This document shows, one piece after another, positions 17,529 to 26,280 of a stretch of 64,000 nt of DNA. The notes under the pieces are model-generated. The model made no database searches, was not told the origin of the DNA, and saw nothing but the letters and a program-made list of their open reading frames with translations. Origin of the DNA: an uncultured Thermoguttaceae bacterium (GTDB lineage: Bacteria; Planctomycetota; Planctomycetia; Pirellulales; Thermoguttaceae); assembly GCA_937951625.1 (NCBI GenBank), contig CALFBP010000037.1:1-64000 (forward strand). Reading direction: 5' to 3'. The position numbers were made by a program, and so were the translations under genes. Numbering within the stretch: the stretch's first letter is position 1; the number at the start of each line of letters is the position of its first letter.

Positions 17529-18284
17529 ATGAATAAGCAGACCATGTCTCGTGTCAACACTGGGCTTTTCCAAAACGAGCACAGCGATGGCGCCCGTGCT
17601 CGGAAAAAAAGCCTTCGAGGGCTGATCGAGGACCGGCTTTACCAGAGGGTGAGCTATCACGAATACCGGGAAAAAGTCCGCCACGTGTACGATGGCCCTC
17701 AAGGGGCCATCCTCGCCACGTGCAGCGTCCTTTCGCTGCACGTACCTTTGGGGGATCGTCTTTTGCGGGAACGGAAATTCGATCTGCGGGGCGCTCGCGA
17801 TATCCTCGATGTAGGGAGCGGAGCGGGGCAGATTGCCAGACACCTGCTGAAATATGCCGATCCCGAGGCGAAAATCACCTGCTTCGACCTCTCTTTGGAA
17901 ATGCTTCGTCGCGCCCGCGTGCGGCTGAAAAGTTCCCGGCCGCGCTTCGTGGCCGCGGACTTGAGTATGTTGCCCTTCGCCGACGCCTCGTTCGATTGCG
18001 TCACGTGTGGCTACGTCCTGGAGCATCTGCCTGACCCGCGAGTCGGTCTTTCCGAACTGGCCCGCGTCATGAAAAAGGGCGCCAAGATGCTCCTCTTGAC
18101 AACCGAGGACAATCTCTCCGGGGCTTGGACGAGCCGGATCTGGTGTTGCCGTACTTATAACCGCCGAGAATTGGCCCGGTTGTGCGCAGAACTCGGACTC
18201 CGCTGGCGGAACGAGCTGTGGTACACGCGGATGCACCAGATGTTGCGGGCAGGGGGCATTTGCGTGGAAATCGTCAAGGAGTGA
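17529..18284 (+). CDS. Class I SAM-dependent methyltransferase
   Basis: 251 residues. Methyltransferase motif I is DILDVGSGAGQIA (about 91-103), followed by an acidic residue after the second strand (ITCFDLS) and the ADLSMLPFADASFDCV segment of Methyltransf_11-type enzymes. The substrate is unknown; the family methylates lipids, quinones and small molecules. The N-terminal 60 residues are basic and polar. It converges with rpoN, with a probable shared terminator between them. Confidence 0.8.
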   Translation: MNKQTMSRVNTGLFQNEHSDGARARKKSLRGLIEDRLYQRVSYHEYREKVRHVYDGPQGAILATCSVLSLHVPLGDRLLRERKFDLRGARDILDVGSGAGQIARHLLKYADPEAKITCFDLSLEMLRRARVRLKSSRPRFVAADLSMLPFADASFDCVTCGYVLEHLPDPRVGLSELARVMKKGAKMLLLTTEDNLSGAWTSRIWCCRTYNRRELARLCAELGLRWRNELWYTRMHQMLRAGGICVEIVKE

Positions 18285-18293
18285 ATTTGGGGG

Positions 18294-18320
18294 AACGACG
18301 GGAGCCAGCGTCTCGTCGTT
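18294..18320. terminator. Probable bidirectional terminator
   Basis: The stem AACGACGGGA / TCTCGTCGTT (10 pairs, one wobble) has a 7-base loop and is followed on the plus strand by TTCTCCTT. It lies between the convergent methyltransferase and rpoN genes. Confidence 0.5.
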
Positions 18321-18340
18321 TCTCCTTGGATCGGTGCTCG

Positions 18341-19828
18341 CTACGTGCCTTGGACCTTGCTCCAGTCGCGCCGCTCGCGGGAACTCGGGATGTTCATCGC
18401 TTTGCGGTACTTGGTGATGGTGCGGCGCGCGACCTTGATCCCCTGCTTGGCAAGTTCCTCCACGAGTTGATCGTCGTTGAAGGGATTCTTTTTGTCTTCG
18501 GCGGCGATGATTTCCTGAAGCTTGCGTCGCACATTGTCCCAAGTGACTTCCTCACCATCGGCGCTGACCGTGCCGCTACAGAAAAAGCGTTTGAGCGGGA
18601 ATATCCCGCGCGGCGTCTGGATCCACTTGTCGTCGACCGCGCGGCTCACGGTCGTGACGTGAACGCCGACTTTATCGGCGATTTGCTGCATCTTGAGCGG
18701 TTCGATGGCCTCGGGACCTTTTTCCAGGAACGCCGTCTGATGGTCCATGATGGCCTGGGCAACCTTCGTGAGCGTGGCGCGGCGCTGCTCGATCGCATCG
18801 ATCAACCATTGGGCGGAGTTGATTTTCTGCTTGATGAACTCCCGCGCCTTCTCGTCGCCGGTCATCAAGAGATTCCGGTAGTAGGGGCTGATGGACAAGT
18901 TGGGGGTCTTCCCATCTTCTAGGCGGACCCTATAGCGCCCGTCTTCCCCCTGCTCGACAAAGATATCCGGGACGACGGGAGGGGCCGTCGCGTTGTTGAA
19001 TTCCGCCCCAGGGTTTACCTTGAGGCAGCGCATCTGCTGGATCAGCTCCTGAATCAGCGGGATCGAATAGCCCGTCTTCTTAGCAATCTGCGGAAGGCGG
19101 TTGTGCTCCAAATCCTCGAGGTGATCCGAGATCAACCGCTTGAGTTGCTCATAATGGGGCATCCCGGGCGTGAGCTGGAGCAACAGGCATTCCCGGACGT
19201 CGCGGGCGGCGACGCCCGGCGGGTCCAACTTCTGGACCAACGCCAGCGCCTGCCGCGCCAATTCCAAGTCCTCGGCCGAAGCGTCGGCGCCGAGCAAGTC
19301 CTCCAAGCTACTTTGCAAACGGCCGTTGGGATCGAGATTGTAGATGATGCGATCGCACATCGCCCGGAGCTTCGGGTCCAACTCGAACCAACTCAATTGG
19401 TCGTGGAGGTAGTCGTGCAGCGATTGCGGCCGGTCGGCCATGTTGGCCATCGCGTCATGGTGACGTTCGTCGACCTCGTCGAGCCGGTTCCGCGAAGGGC
19501 GAGTCCGTTCCTCGAAGTGGTCGGGCCATTCCTCGTCCATGCGCAGCAGCCGCTCGAAATCCTTCTGCGAGTCGCGGTCGTCGATCACCAGCTCGCGCTC
19601 GTCCTCGGTGGGGGCGTCGGGAGGGCCGGGATCAACGGCCTCGTCGACGGGGAGGTCAGGGTCCTCCTCCTCCCTGAACTCGAGCGTCGGGTTCTCCGCC
19701 ATCTCCTGCTCGATCCGCTCCTCCAGGGCCTGAATCGGCAATTGCAGGATCTCCATCGATTGGATCATGCGCGGGGCCAGAATCTGCTTCTGAACCATCC
19801 GCATCTCTTGACCAAGCGACAAACGCAT
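18341..19828 (-). CDS. rpoN: RNA polymerase sigma-54 factor
   Basis: 495 residues with the full sigma-54 layout. Region I is Gln/Leu-rich (SLGQEMRMVQKQILAPRMIQSMEILQ). It is followed by an acidic region II, the core-binding domain, a helix-turn-helix (KVGVHVTTVSRAVDDKWI) and the RpoN box ARRTITKYRK at about 467-476. It directs transcription that needs AAA+ activators. Its start lies 15 bases after the end of recR, which suggests co-transcription with the dnaX cluster. Confidence 0.97.
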   Translation of the reverse strand: MRLSLGQEMRMVQKQILAPRMIQSMEILQLPIQALEERIEQEMAENPTLEFREEEDPDLPVDEAVDPGPPDAPTEDERELVIDDRDSQKDFERLLRMDEEWPDHFEERTRPSRNRLDEVDERHHDAMANMADRPQSLHDYLHDQLSWFELDPKLRAMCDRIIYNLDPNGRLQSSLEDLLGADASAEDLELARQALALVQKLDPPGVAARDVRECLLLQLTPGMPHYEQLKRLISDHLEDLEHNRLPQIAKKTGYSIPLIQELIQQMRCLKVNPGAEFNNATAPPVVPDIFVEQGEDGRYRVRLEDGKTPNLSISPYYRNLLMTGDEKAREFIKQKINSAQWLIDAIEQRRATLTKVAQAIMDHQTAFLEKGPEAIEPLKMQQIADKVGVHVTTVSRAVDDKWIQTPRGIFPLKRFFCSGTVSADGEEVTWDNVRRKLQEIIAAEDKKNPFNDDQLVEELAKQGIKVARRTITKYRKAMNIPSSRERRDWSKVQGT

Positions 19829-19843
19829 GGCAATCCCCCGGCT

Positions 19844-20455
19844 TCAAAAGGCCTGACGCCCCAACAGGGCGTCGGTCAAGATTTCACGATTCGCCAATTC
19901 CAAGACGCTGCCCGGCGTGATCCCCCGCGCCAGCCGAGTCACCCGAATCGGCAGCTCCGAAAGCAAGTTGGAAATATACAACGCCGTGCCGTCGCCTTCC
20001 GTGGTCGGGTTCGTCGCCATGATCACCTCCTCAAAGGCTCCCGTCCGGACGCGCCGCACGAGGGCGTCGATCGTGAGTTGTTCGGGACCGATCCCATCCA
20101 AGGGCGCGATGCGCCCGAGCAACACGTGATACAGTCCCTGATAAATGCCCGTCTGTTCCAGCGCGATCAGGTCGCGCGGCTGTTCCACGACGCACAATTG
20201 GTCTTGCCTTCGCTTCGGGTCACGACAGATCGAGCAGGTTTCTTCTTCTGATAAATTGTAGCAGACGGCGCAGTAACGGACATTTTCCTTGACCCGCCGG
20301 ATGGCCTCGGCCAAGGCGAGGGCCTCGGAGGCGTGGACCCTCAAGATGTGATACGCCAGGCGCTCCGCCGACTTTTTTCCGATGCCCGGCAGCTTGTTGA
20401 ACTCATTGATCAGATTGGCGACCGAGTCGGTAAGTTCCGGCACAGCGCACCCCAC
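19844..20455 (-). CDS. recR: Recombination mediator protein RecR
   Basis: 203 residues, the normal length. It has a helix-hairpin-helix (LPGIGKKSAERLAYH), a four-cysteine zinc finger (Cys62, Cys65, Cys74, Cys77) and a Toprim domain starting at CVVEQPRDLIALE. With RecF/RecO it loads RecA on gapped DNA. It follows ybaB by about 36 bases in the order dnaX-ybaB-recR that is conserved in many bacteria. Confidence 0.97.
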   Translation of the reverse strand: MGCAVPELTDSVANLINEFNKLPGIGKKSAERLAYHILRVHASEALALAEAIRRVKENVRYCAVCYNLSEEETCSICRDPKRRQDQLCVVEQPRDLIALEQTGIYQGLYHVLLGRIAPLDGIGPEQLTIDALVRRVRTGAFEEVIMATNPTTEGDGTALYISNLLSELPIRVTRLARGITPGSVLELANREILTDALLGRQAF

Positions 20456-20491
20456 GACTGCGTGACCTTGTGAATCAAACCGACTTTGCGT

Positions 20492-20896
20492 TCACGTGTT
20501 GGCGTCAGGTTCTTCCGCTGGCGGGGAACTGCTGGGTCCCGCGTTTCCCACGCCTAAGAACTTGGCCAAGGCCTGTTCAATGCCCGGCAAGGGAATGCCA
20601 CCGGTGATGGAACGCATGGTTTCCGCGTGGAGCTCCTTGGCTTTAGCCACCGCTTGATTGACGGCCGCCGCGACCAAGTCTTCGAGCAGCTCTTGGTCGG
20701 GCTGGGTGAGGAGTTTGGGGTCGATGCGGCAGCGGAGGACCTCGACCAGGCCGTTGACTTCGATTTCTACCAAGCCGCCGCCCGCCGAACCGGTCGCACG
20801 CCGGTTGCGCAGTTCCTCCGTGAGCCCTTGCACCCGTCCGCTAATCGCCTGAGCGTGCTTCAAGAGCGATCCTAAACCGGCGAATTCCTTGAACAC
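20492..20896 (-). CDS. YbaB/EbfC family nucleoid-associated protein
   Basis: 134 residues of the YbaB/EbfC DNA-binding family: an N-terminal helix (GSLLKHAQAISGRVQGLTEEL), a beta core (GLVEIEVNGLVEVLRCRIDP) and C-terminal helices with NQAVAKAKELHAE. The start is a GTG at 20896, which has an AAGGAG ribosome site 7 bases upstream and gives the expected MFKEFAGLGSL beginning. The frame continues upstream, but that part is not family-like. The Pro/Ser/Glu-rich tail is not conserved. It sits between dnaX and recR. Confidence 0.93.
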   Translation of the reverse strand: MFKEFAGLGSLLKHAQAISGRVQGLTEELRNRRATGSAGGGLVEIEVNGLVEVLRCRIDPKLLTQPDQELLEDLVAAAVNQAVAKAKELHAETMRSITGGIPLPGIEQALAKFLGVGNAGPSSSPPAEEPDANT

Positions 20897-20981
20897 GACA
20901 AACTCCTTGTGCTCGGCCCTATTCGGCGACCAACGCAAGTGATCCGTTTGCCCGCTTTCATCCTGTTCCCGCGTTCCCGCT

Positions 20982-22742
20982 TCAACCTCGGCTTGGCACG
21001 TCGATACGTTCTGGAAAGGCCTCGAACAACTCCATGGCCCGGCGCACCAAGGGATGCTGAGCAACCTCGGCCCGGCGCTGGATAGGCGATTTGCCTCGTG
21101 CGGGGGAGGTTTCTTCCCGCTCCGGCCGATCATCCCCAGCGGTGACAAACTCCAAACGGATTCGCTCGCCAGTCAGTTGCGACAACACCCGCTCGAAATG
21201 CGCCTTTTGTTCAGGGGTGTCGCAGATCGACTTCGACAAAGTATACTCTTTCGCGAAAGCGATTGCCAAGTGATTTGGCGCGCGGATTGCAGCATCCACA
21301 AAATGCCTGGCGTGCTCCCCAACCAAACCGGGTGTCCGTTCCACGACCTGAAGCCAGACGTTCCTGGCATTCTCGGCCGTCAGGGGGGTTCGGACCCCAG
21401 GGAACTCAATCTCAGCGGCTGCTCCCTGTTCCGAGGAGACGCCACACGCCAATGGGGTGATCAGCTCAGGTCCTTTTTTTTTCCGGCCTTCTGTGGCAAG
21501 CGGGGATGGCGGGCTGGTCGCCGTGGAACGATTTTCAACGGCCGGGGGTGGTCCGTGTTGAAGTTGGGACACCACCTCGCCCAATTCCACAACGTCGCCC
21601 AACGTGGCAATCCGCACCAAAGCCAGTTCGGCGAGGATTCGCCCCTGCGTGCTGTAACGCAGCCGGGCCAGCGTCTGATCCAAGATCTGCATCACGGCTA
21701 GGATGTTTTCGACGCCGAGGCGGCTGGCAAGCTGGGCCACCTCTGGCCATTGGTCCGGCGTGGCGTGCAGCAATAGCTCGGCAGAACAGCCCGCGGCCGA
21801 AACCATCATATCGCGATAAAACCCGAGGAGCTGTTCCACCAAAAGGCCCGCATCAACGCCCTCCTGAATAGCCACGTCGAACTCGCGTAGGACCTCGGCT
21901 GGATTGCCCTCGGCCAGGAACCGCACAAGCCGAAGGAGGCGGTCGCTCCCGGCGATCCCGAGCATCGCGTTCACGTCCGCAACGGTAATCTTCCCGGGGG
22001 CGAAGGCGAGGAGTTGTTCCAGGAGCGATTGGCTGTCGCGCATCGAGCCGGCGGCCCGCCGGGCCAATAGTTGCAAGGCCTCGGGTTCTGCGGAGACCTT
22101 TTCGGCCTCGACAATCTGCGCCAAGCGCTTAACGATGGCTTCAGTTTGAATCCCGGCAAAGTCGAATCGTTGGCATCGAGAGAGGATGGTGACCGGGATT
22201 TTGGTCGGCTCGGTGGTGCAGAAGATGAACTTAACGTGTTCAGGGGGTTCTTCCAGCGTTTTCAGCAAGGCGTTGAAGGCCTCGCGCGTCAGCATGTGGA
22301 CTTCGTCGATGATGTAGATTTTGAACCGCTCGCGGCTGGGACGGATGTTGACGTTCTGCCGGAGTTGCCGTATCTCGTCGATCCCGCGGTTGCTGGCCCC
22401 GTCGATTTCCAATACGTCCACATCCTCGCCGGCACTGATGGCCTCGCAGACATCGCAGCGATTGCAGGGGTTGGGAGTAGGCCCGGTCGGGCAGTTCAAC
22501 GCTTTGGCTAGAATCCTGGCGGCCGACGTCTTGCCCACCCCGCGGGCGCCCGTGAACAGATAAGCGTGGCCTACACGCCGCGTGCTGATCGCATTGGAAA
22601 GGGCCTTCGCCACATGCTCCTGGCCCACGAGTTCATCGAACGTTTGCGGGCGATAACGTCGGGCAACGACGACGTAGTCGTGGGGGCGCATGGACGGCTG
22701 TTCGCGGGGGACGTCGGTGTTGGTCGAAAGCTGGGACGACAT
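20982..22742 (-). CDS. dnaX: DNA polymerase III subunit gamma/tau
   Basis: 586 residues. The clamp-loader AAA+ domain has Walker A GARGVGKT (65-72), a zinc module with Cys84, Cys93, Cys96 and Cys99, Walker B IIDEVHML, and the sensor segment VTILSRCQRFDF. The C-terminal 200 residues form the tau-like extension with a variable Pro/Ser-rich linker. The frame runs on to 22802, but that would enter the SRP RNA gene, so I place the start at the ATG at 22742; the ATG at 22691 (MRPHDYVVV) is also possible. No slippery A-tract for programmed frameshifting was noticed. Confidence 0.95.
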   Translation of the reverse strand: MSSQLSTNTDVPREQPSMRPHDYVVVARRYRPQTFDELVGQEHVAKALSNAISTRRVGHAYLFTGARGVGKTSAARILAKALNCPTGPTPNPCNRCDVCEAISAGEDVDVLEIDGASNRGIDEIRQLRQNVNIRPSRERFKIYIIDEVHMLTREAFNALLKTLEEPPEHVKFIFCTTEPTKIPVTILSRCQRFDFAGIQTEAIVKRLAQIVEAEKVSAEPEALQLLARRAAGSMRDSQSLLEQLLAFAPGKITVADVNAMLGIAGSDRLLRLVRFLAEGNPAEVLREFDVAIQEGVDAGLLVEQLLGFYRDMMVSAAGCSAELLLHATPDQWPEVAQLASRLGVENILAVMQILDQTLARLRYSTQGRILAELALVRIATLGDVVELGEVVSQLQHGPPPAVENRSTATSPPSPLATEGRKKKGPELITPLACGVSSEQGAAAEIEFPGVRTPLTAENARNVWLQVVERTPGLVGEHARHFVDAAIRAPNHLAIAFAKEYTLSKSICDTPEQKAHFERVLSQLTGERIRLEFVTAGDDRPEREETSPARGKSPIQRRAEVAQHPLVRRAMELFEAFPERIDVPSRG

Positions 22743-22785
22743 CGTTTGGCCCCCGGGCCCGAAGAGCTGCTCCAAAGCGGCGTTG

Positions 22786-22881
22786 GATGAGAGGCCCACC
22801 ACACATGGGGGTTACTGCTTATGGCTGCTGACTTTCGCCCCTGACCAGGTTCACAGCTCCCCATTGCGGGGGCCCCTCATC
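22786..22881 (-). ncRNA. ffs: Bacterial signal recognition particle RNA (4.5S type)
   Basis: Read on the minus strand, a 96-base RNA closes on itself: the 5' end GATGAGGGGCC pairs with the 3' end GGCCTCTCATC, with one wobble. The apical domain reads GGTCAGGGGC-GAAA-GTCAGCAGCC. It has the same length as the E. coli 4.5S core and keeps the CAGG / AGCAG symmetric loop bound by Ffh, with a GAAA tetraloop. It lies 44 bases before dnaX, the same neighbourhood as scr-dnaX in Bacillus. Confidence 0.95.
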
Positions 22882-22909
22882 GAACGCCGCACGGCGTCTC
22901 CGCCTGTAC

Positions 22910-22938
22910 TTTGTAAGCTCTGTAGCCTTTCACGTCAA
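22910..22938 (-). promoter_or_regulatory. Promoter of the SRP RNA
   Basis: TTGACG (22933-22938) and TACAAA (22910-22915) are 17 bases apart on the minus strand. The expected start is about 20 bases before the mature 5' end of the RNA, so a short leader would be trimmed. A small hairpin (ACGCC / GGCGT) lies in that leader. Confidence 0.6.
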
Positions 22939-23026
22939 AGGGGTGTGTCGATGTTTTCCTCCCTTTTGGCCAACGCTTGCGATTTCGACTCGAATCGCGG
23001 AAACTTTTCCTAGGAGTCGCAAAATC

Positions 23027-23974
23027 ATGTTTCTCAATCAACGCGCTTGGGCGCTTTGCGAGGGTGGAATCGGCGACGCGGAGCGTCTTCGGATTGCGGT
23101 ACACTGCAATCCGGACGGCAGCCGGGTGGTGGATTGCGGGGTTGCCGTCCGCGGTGGCCTGGAGGCAGGACGCCTGATGGCCTCGGTCTGTATGGCGGGC
23201 TTGGGCGAGGTCGCCATTCTGCCTCCGCAAACCCCTTGGGCCACTCCGCTTGTCGCCGTGCGGACCGACCATCCCACGGCCGCTTGCATGGCCTCGCAGT
23301 ATGCCGGTTGGCGCATTTCGGGCGAGGGATACTTCGCGATGGGTTCCGGTCCGATGCGGGCCTTGGCCCGACGGGAACCGCTGTTCCAGAAGATCGACGC
23401 ATGCACGCAGCCGGAAACCGTCGCGGTAGGCGTGTTGGAGGCCTCGCGGCTACCGCCCCCGGCAATTTGCCAAAGTCTGGCTCAGCAGTGCGGGGTCCCG
23501 CCATCGGCCCTGCTTTTGCTCGTTGCACCCACGGCCAGTCAGGCGGGCACGGTTCAAGTCGTCGCCCGATCCGCCGAAACGGCGATGCACAAACTGGCCG
23601 AACTCGAGTTCGACCTGGCCCGCGTGGAAAGCGTCCTCGGGACGGCTCCGCTGCCGCCCGTGGCCCAAAACGACTTCGAGGCCATGGGCCGCACCAACGA
23701 CGCGGTGCTCTACGGCGCGGAGGTCACCCTTTGGGTCCGCGGTGACCAGGCGAGCTTGGAGCGGCTTGGGCCGCAAATCCCCTCGAGCGCTTCGAAAGAC
23801 CACGGCACTTCCTTCGTCGAACTATTCCGTCGTTGCGGGGGGGATTTCTACCGCATGGATCCCATGCTCTTCGGACCGGCCGTGGTGACGATCCATAATC
23901 TGGATACGGGCCAGACGCTCCGCTTCGGGAAGCTCGTCCCGGAATTGGCGTGTCCCCATAAGACTGCGGGATAG
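23027..23974 (+). CDS. mch: Methenyltetrahydromethanopterin cyclohydrolase
   Basis: 315 residues, the normal length for Mch. It interconverts methenyl-H4MPT and formyl-H4MPT in the methanopterin-linked C1 pathway. Family segments include NPDGSRVVDCGVAVRGGLEAGRL, CMAGLGEV, ASQYAGW, GEGYFAMGSGPMRALA and the C-terminal FYRMDPMLFGPA. The ATG at 23027 has TAGGAG 10 bases upstream. In planctomycetes this pathway is thought to handle formaldehyde. The next gene is a RimK-like ligase, as in the C1 clusters of methylotrophs. No other H4MPT gene is inside the window. Confidence 0.95.
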   Translation: MFLNQRAWALCEGGIGDAERLRIAVHCNPDGSRVVDCGVAVRGGLEAGRLMASVCMAGLGEVAILPPQTPWATPLVAVRTDHPTAACMASQYAGWRISGEGYFAMGSGPMRALARREPLFQKIDACTQPETVAVGVLEASRLPPPAICQSLAQQCGVPPSALLLLVAPTASQAGTVQVVARSAETAMHKLAELEFDLARVESVLGTAPLPPVAQNDFEAMGRTNDAVLYGAEVTLWVRGDQASLERLGPQIPSSASKDHGTSFVELFRRCGGDFYRMDPMLFGPAVVTIHNLDTGQTLRFGKLVPELACPHKTAG

Positions 23975-24050
23975 GCCTTCAGGGGCAGCGGCGACGCAGC
24001 CTTTGCTCCCCATGGCGACCAGGTCACAACGATCTGAGGGCTTTTTTCCC

Positions 24051-24989
24051 ATGCGACTGGTAGTTCTTGCCTCGCCCGAAAGTTGGTACTTGGCTGACCT
24101 GCGTCGCGCCGCGGGCCAGCGGCACGAGATTCTTCGCGCCTCTTTCAGCCAATTGGTGTCGCGGCTGGATGAACAGGGTTGTACGATCGCTGCGGGCGAC
24201 GTCGACCTGGCGGCGGTCGACGGCGTGCTCGTTCGGACCATGCCGCCAGGCTCGCTGGAGCAAGTCGTTTTCCGCATGGACGCGCTGGCGCGACTGGAGG
24301 CCATCGGTGTTCCGGTGGTCAATCCGCCAAAAGGCCTCGAGGCTGCGGTCGATAAATACCTCGCGTTGGCCAGGCTCCAGGCGGCCGGGCTGCCGACGCC
24401 ACGCACCATCGTTTGCCAAACCGTCGACGACGCCATGGCGGCGTTCGAACGCCTGGGGGGCGACGTGGTGATCAAGCCGCTCTTCGGCTCCGAGGGACGC
24501 GGCCTTGTTAGGGTCACCGAGGACGCCTTGGCGCTGCGAGTGTTCAAGGCCTTGGTGCAAGTGCAATCGGTACTCTACCTTCAGGAGTTCCTCCCCCACC
24601 CAGGCTTCGATTTGCGTTTGTTTCTGGTAGGCGAGCGGGCGCTAGCCATGAAACGAACGAATCTCAACGATTGGCGCACGAATGTCGCCCAGGGTGCAAT
24701 CACCGAGCCATTTGAAGCTACGGACGAGATGATCGGTTTGGCGCGATCCGCGGCTCTGGCCTTGGGGACGCCGTTGGCGGGCGTCGATTTGCTCCCGGCC
24801 CGCGATGGACGCCTCTACGTCCTCGAGGTGAATGCCGTTCCAGGCTGGAAGGCCTTGGCCGCCACGCTCCAAGTGGACGTGGCGGCGTTGGTCCTGGAAC
24901 ACCTACAGGAGGTTTGCCGCCGCGGAGACGGAGGGCTGTCCGGGTACATGCCAGGCAACTCTCCAGCAGGGGGGCGTTCAGCTAGTTAA
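24051..24989 (+). CDS. RimK-like ATP-grasp ligase (probable methanopterin pathway)
   Basis: 312 residues of the RimK / alpha-L-glutamate ligase ATP-grasp family. Recognisable segments are NPPKGLEAAVDKYLALARLQAAGLP (pre-grasp), VVIKPLFGSEGRGL (ATP lid), YLQEFL, and the metal-binding end GVDLLPA...YVLEVNAVPGWKAL. ATP-grasp genes next to mch are known in methylotroph C1 clusters and needed for tetrahydromethanopterin synthesis, so I infer it adds an amino acid, probably glutamate, to the cofactor. The ATG at 24051 is 76 bases after mch, which suggests one operon. Substrate is not proven. Confidence 0.85.
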   Translation: MRLVVLASPESWYLADLRRAAGQRHEILRASFSQLVSRLDEQGCTIAAGDVDLAAVDGVLVRTMPPGSLEQVVFRMDALARLEAIGVPVVNPPKGLEAAVDKYLALARLQAAGLPTPRTIVCQTVDDAMAAFERLGGDVVIKPLFGSEGRGLVRVTEDALALRVFKALVQVQSVLYLQEFLPHPGFDLRLFLVGERALAMKRTNLNDWRTNVAQGAITEPFEATDEMIGLARSAALALGTPLAGVDLLPARDGRLYVLEVNAVPGWKALAATLQVDVAALVLEHLQEVCRRGDGGLSGYMPGNSPAGGRSAS

Positions 24990-25104
24990 TGGGGGAAAGC
25001 TGGAATTGTCGTCAGGTCGGGTGGCAAGGTACAATGCCGCCCCGCCCGGTGGCAGCTTCGGCTTGCGCGGACAGGGGGAGGGCTACACGGAGGAATCTCG
25101 GGTC

Positions 25105-26181
25105 ATGAAGACCTTGCGACGGTGGAGCGCGGCGGTCGTTTTAGCGTTCGGTTTGGGAGTCGTCAAGGCGACGTGCGCGTTGGGTCAGGCGGGGCCCGCA
25201 CCGCCTCAGGAGATTTGGACCCCTGAGGCGGGGATCGTCGACGCCGCAGGCGACGTGCTTCGGGAAATCATGAGCATCCCCATGCGCTCCATCCCGGCCA
25301 CCTTATTGGCCGAGGCCCGAGGCCTGGTCATCGTGCCGCGGATGCTGAAAGGGGCCTTCTTGGTGGGCGTGCGGCACGGCCGGGGCCTGGTGCTCCGTCG
25401 CGACGAGGCGGGAGAGTGGCGTGGGCCGGTTTTCATCACCCTCACGGGCGGGAGTTTCGGCTGGCAAGCGGGCATCCAGGAAACGGACGTGATCCTAGTG
25501 TTCGTCACCCGGCAAAGTGTTGAAGGATTGCTGCGCGGCAAGTTCACCATCGGGGCCGACGCAGCGGCCACGGCGGGGCCGGTGGGACGCGAGGCCAGCT
25601 TGGCCACCGACCACACGCTCCGGGCGGAAATCTACTCGTATTCATTGAGCCGGGGATTGTTTGCCGGGGTGGCCCTCGATGGTTCGGTCCTTCAGCCCGA
25701 TGCCTACGCCACGCACCGCTATTATGCCGCATCGGGCACGACGGCGGCGGCCGTACAGTCGGGCGAAGCGAAGCAGCTCCCGCCGTCGGCTGTTCGCCTA
25801 TTGGACGAACTCAAGCGCTGGACCCCCGCCCGACTCGCCGATGTCCCCGCCTACGCCGGCCCGATGCCCGGCAACGTTGAGCAGCAGCGGCAAGCCATCC
25901 AACGGCGCCTAGCCGATGCCGCTCGACGGCTTGAATCCCTCCTGGACGACTCCTGGAAAAAATACCTCGCCCTCCCGAGCGAGGTCAGCGATGCCGAGCG
26001 TCGCCCGAACGCGGAAGCCCTCCGCGACACGCTCGTCCGGTTCCACACGGTGGCGACGACACCGTCCTATCGGGCCCTGGTTCAGCGTCCGGAGTTTCAA
26101 GAGACTTATGCCCTGTTGCAGCGCCTAGCTGCCTTGGAAAACAGTTCAGCGCGATTGGCCTTGCCCCCACCACCAAAGTAA
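25105..26181 (+). CDS. Exported SYLF (Ysc84-like) domain protein
   Basis: 358 residues with a signal peptide. The SYLF / DUF500 domain spans about residues 45-230: the opening helix (VLREIMSIPMRSIPATLLAEARGLVIVP), GAFLVGVRHGRGLVL, the GGSFGWQAGIQETDVILVF segment and YSYSLSRGLFAGVALDGSVL, which is the family's signature. SYLF domains bind phosphoinositides in eukaryotes; in bacteria the exported forms have no settled role. The rest is helical and not recognised. The ATG follows CGGAGGA. Confidence 0.88.
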   Translation: MKTLRRWSAAVVLAFGLGVVKATCALGQAGPAPPQEIWTPEAGIVDAAGDVLREIMSIPMRSIPATLLAEARGLVIVPRMLKGAFLVGVRHGRGLVLRRDEAGEWRGPVFITLTGGSFGWQAGIQETDVILVFVTRQSVEGLLRGKFTIGADAAATAGPVGREASLATDHTLRAEIYSYSLSRGLFAGVALDGSVLQPDAYATHRYYAASGTTAAAVQSGEAKQLPPSAVRLLDELKRWTPARLADVPAYAGPMPGNVEQQRQAIQRRLADAARRLESLLDDSWKKYLALPSEVSDAERRPNAEALRDTLVRFHTVATTPSYRALVQRPEFQETYALLQRLAALENSSARLALPPPPK

Positions 26182-26280
26182 ATTCTGGTGGTTCGCCTAC
26201 AGAGAAGCCCGGCAAAAACGGCGACCGTGGGGGGATAAGATTGCCCGCCAGGATTGCTTCGCCGGGCGAAGCGGATAACC

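Noticed and set aside
20982-22802. Longer dnaX start at 22802
   Set aside because: The extra 20 residues would overlap the SRP RNA and are not family-like; the ATG at 22742 is preferred.
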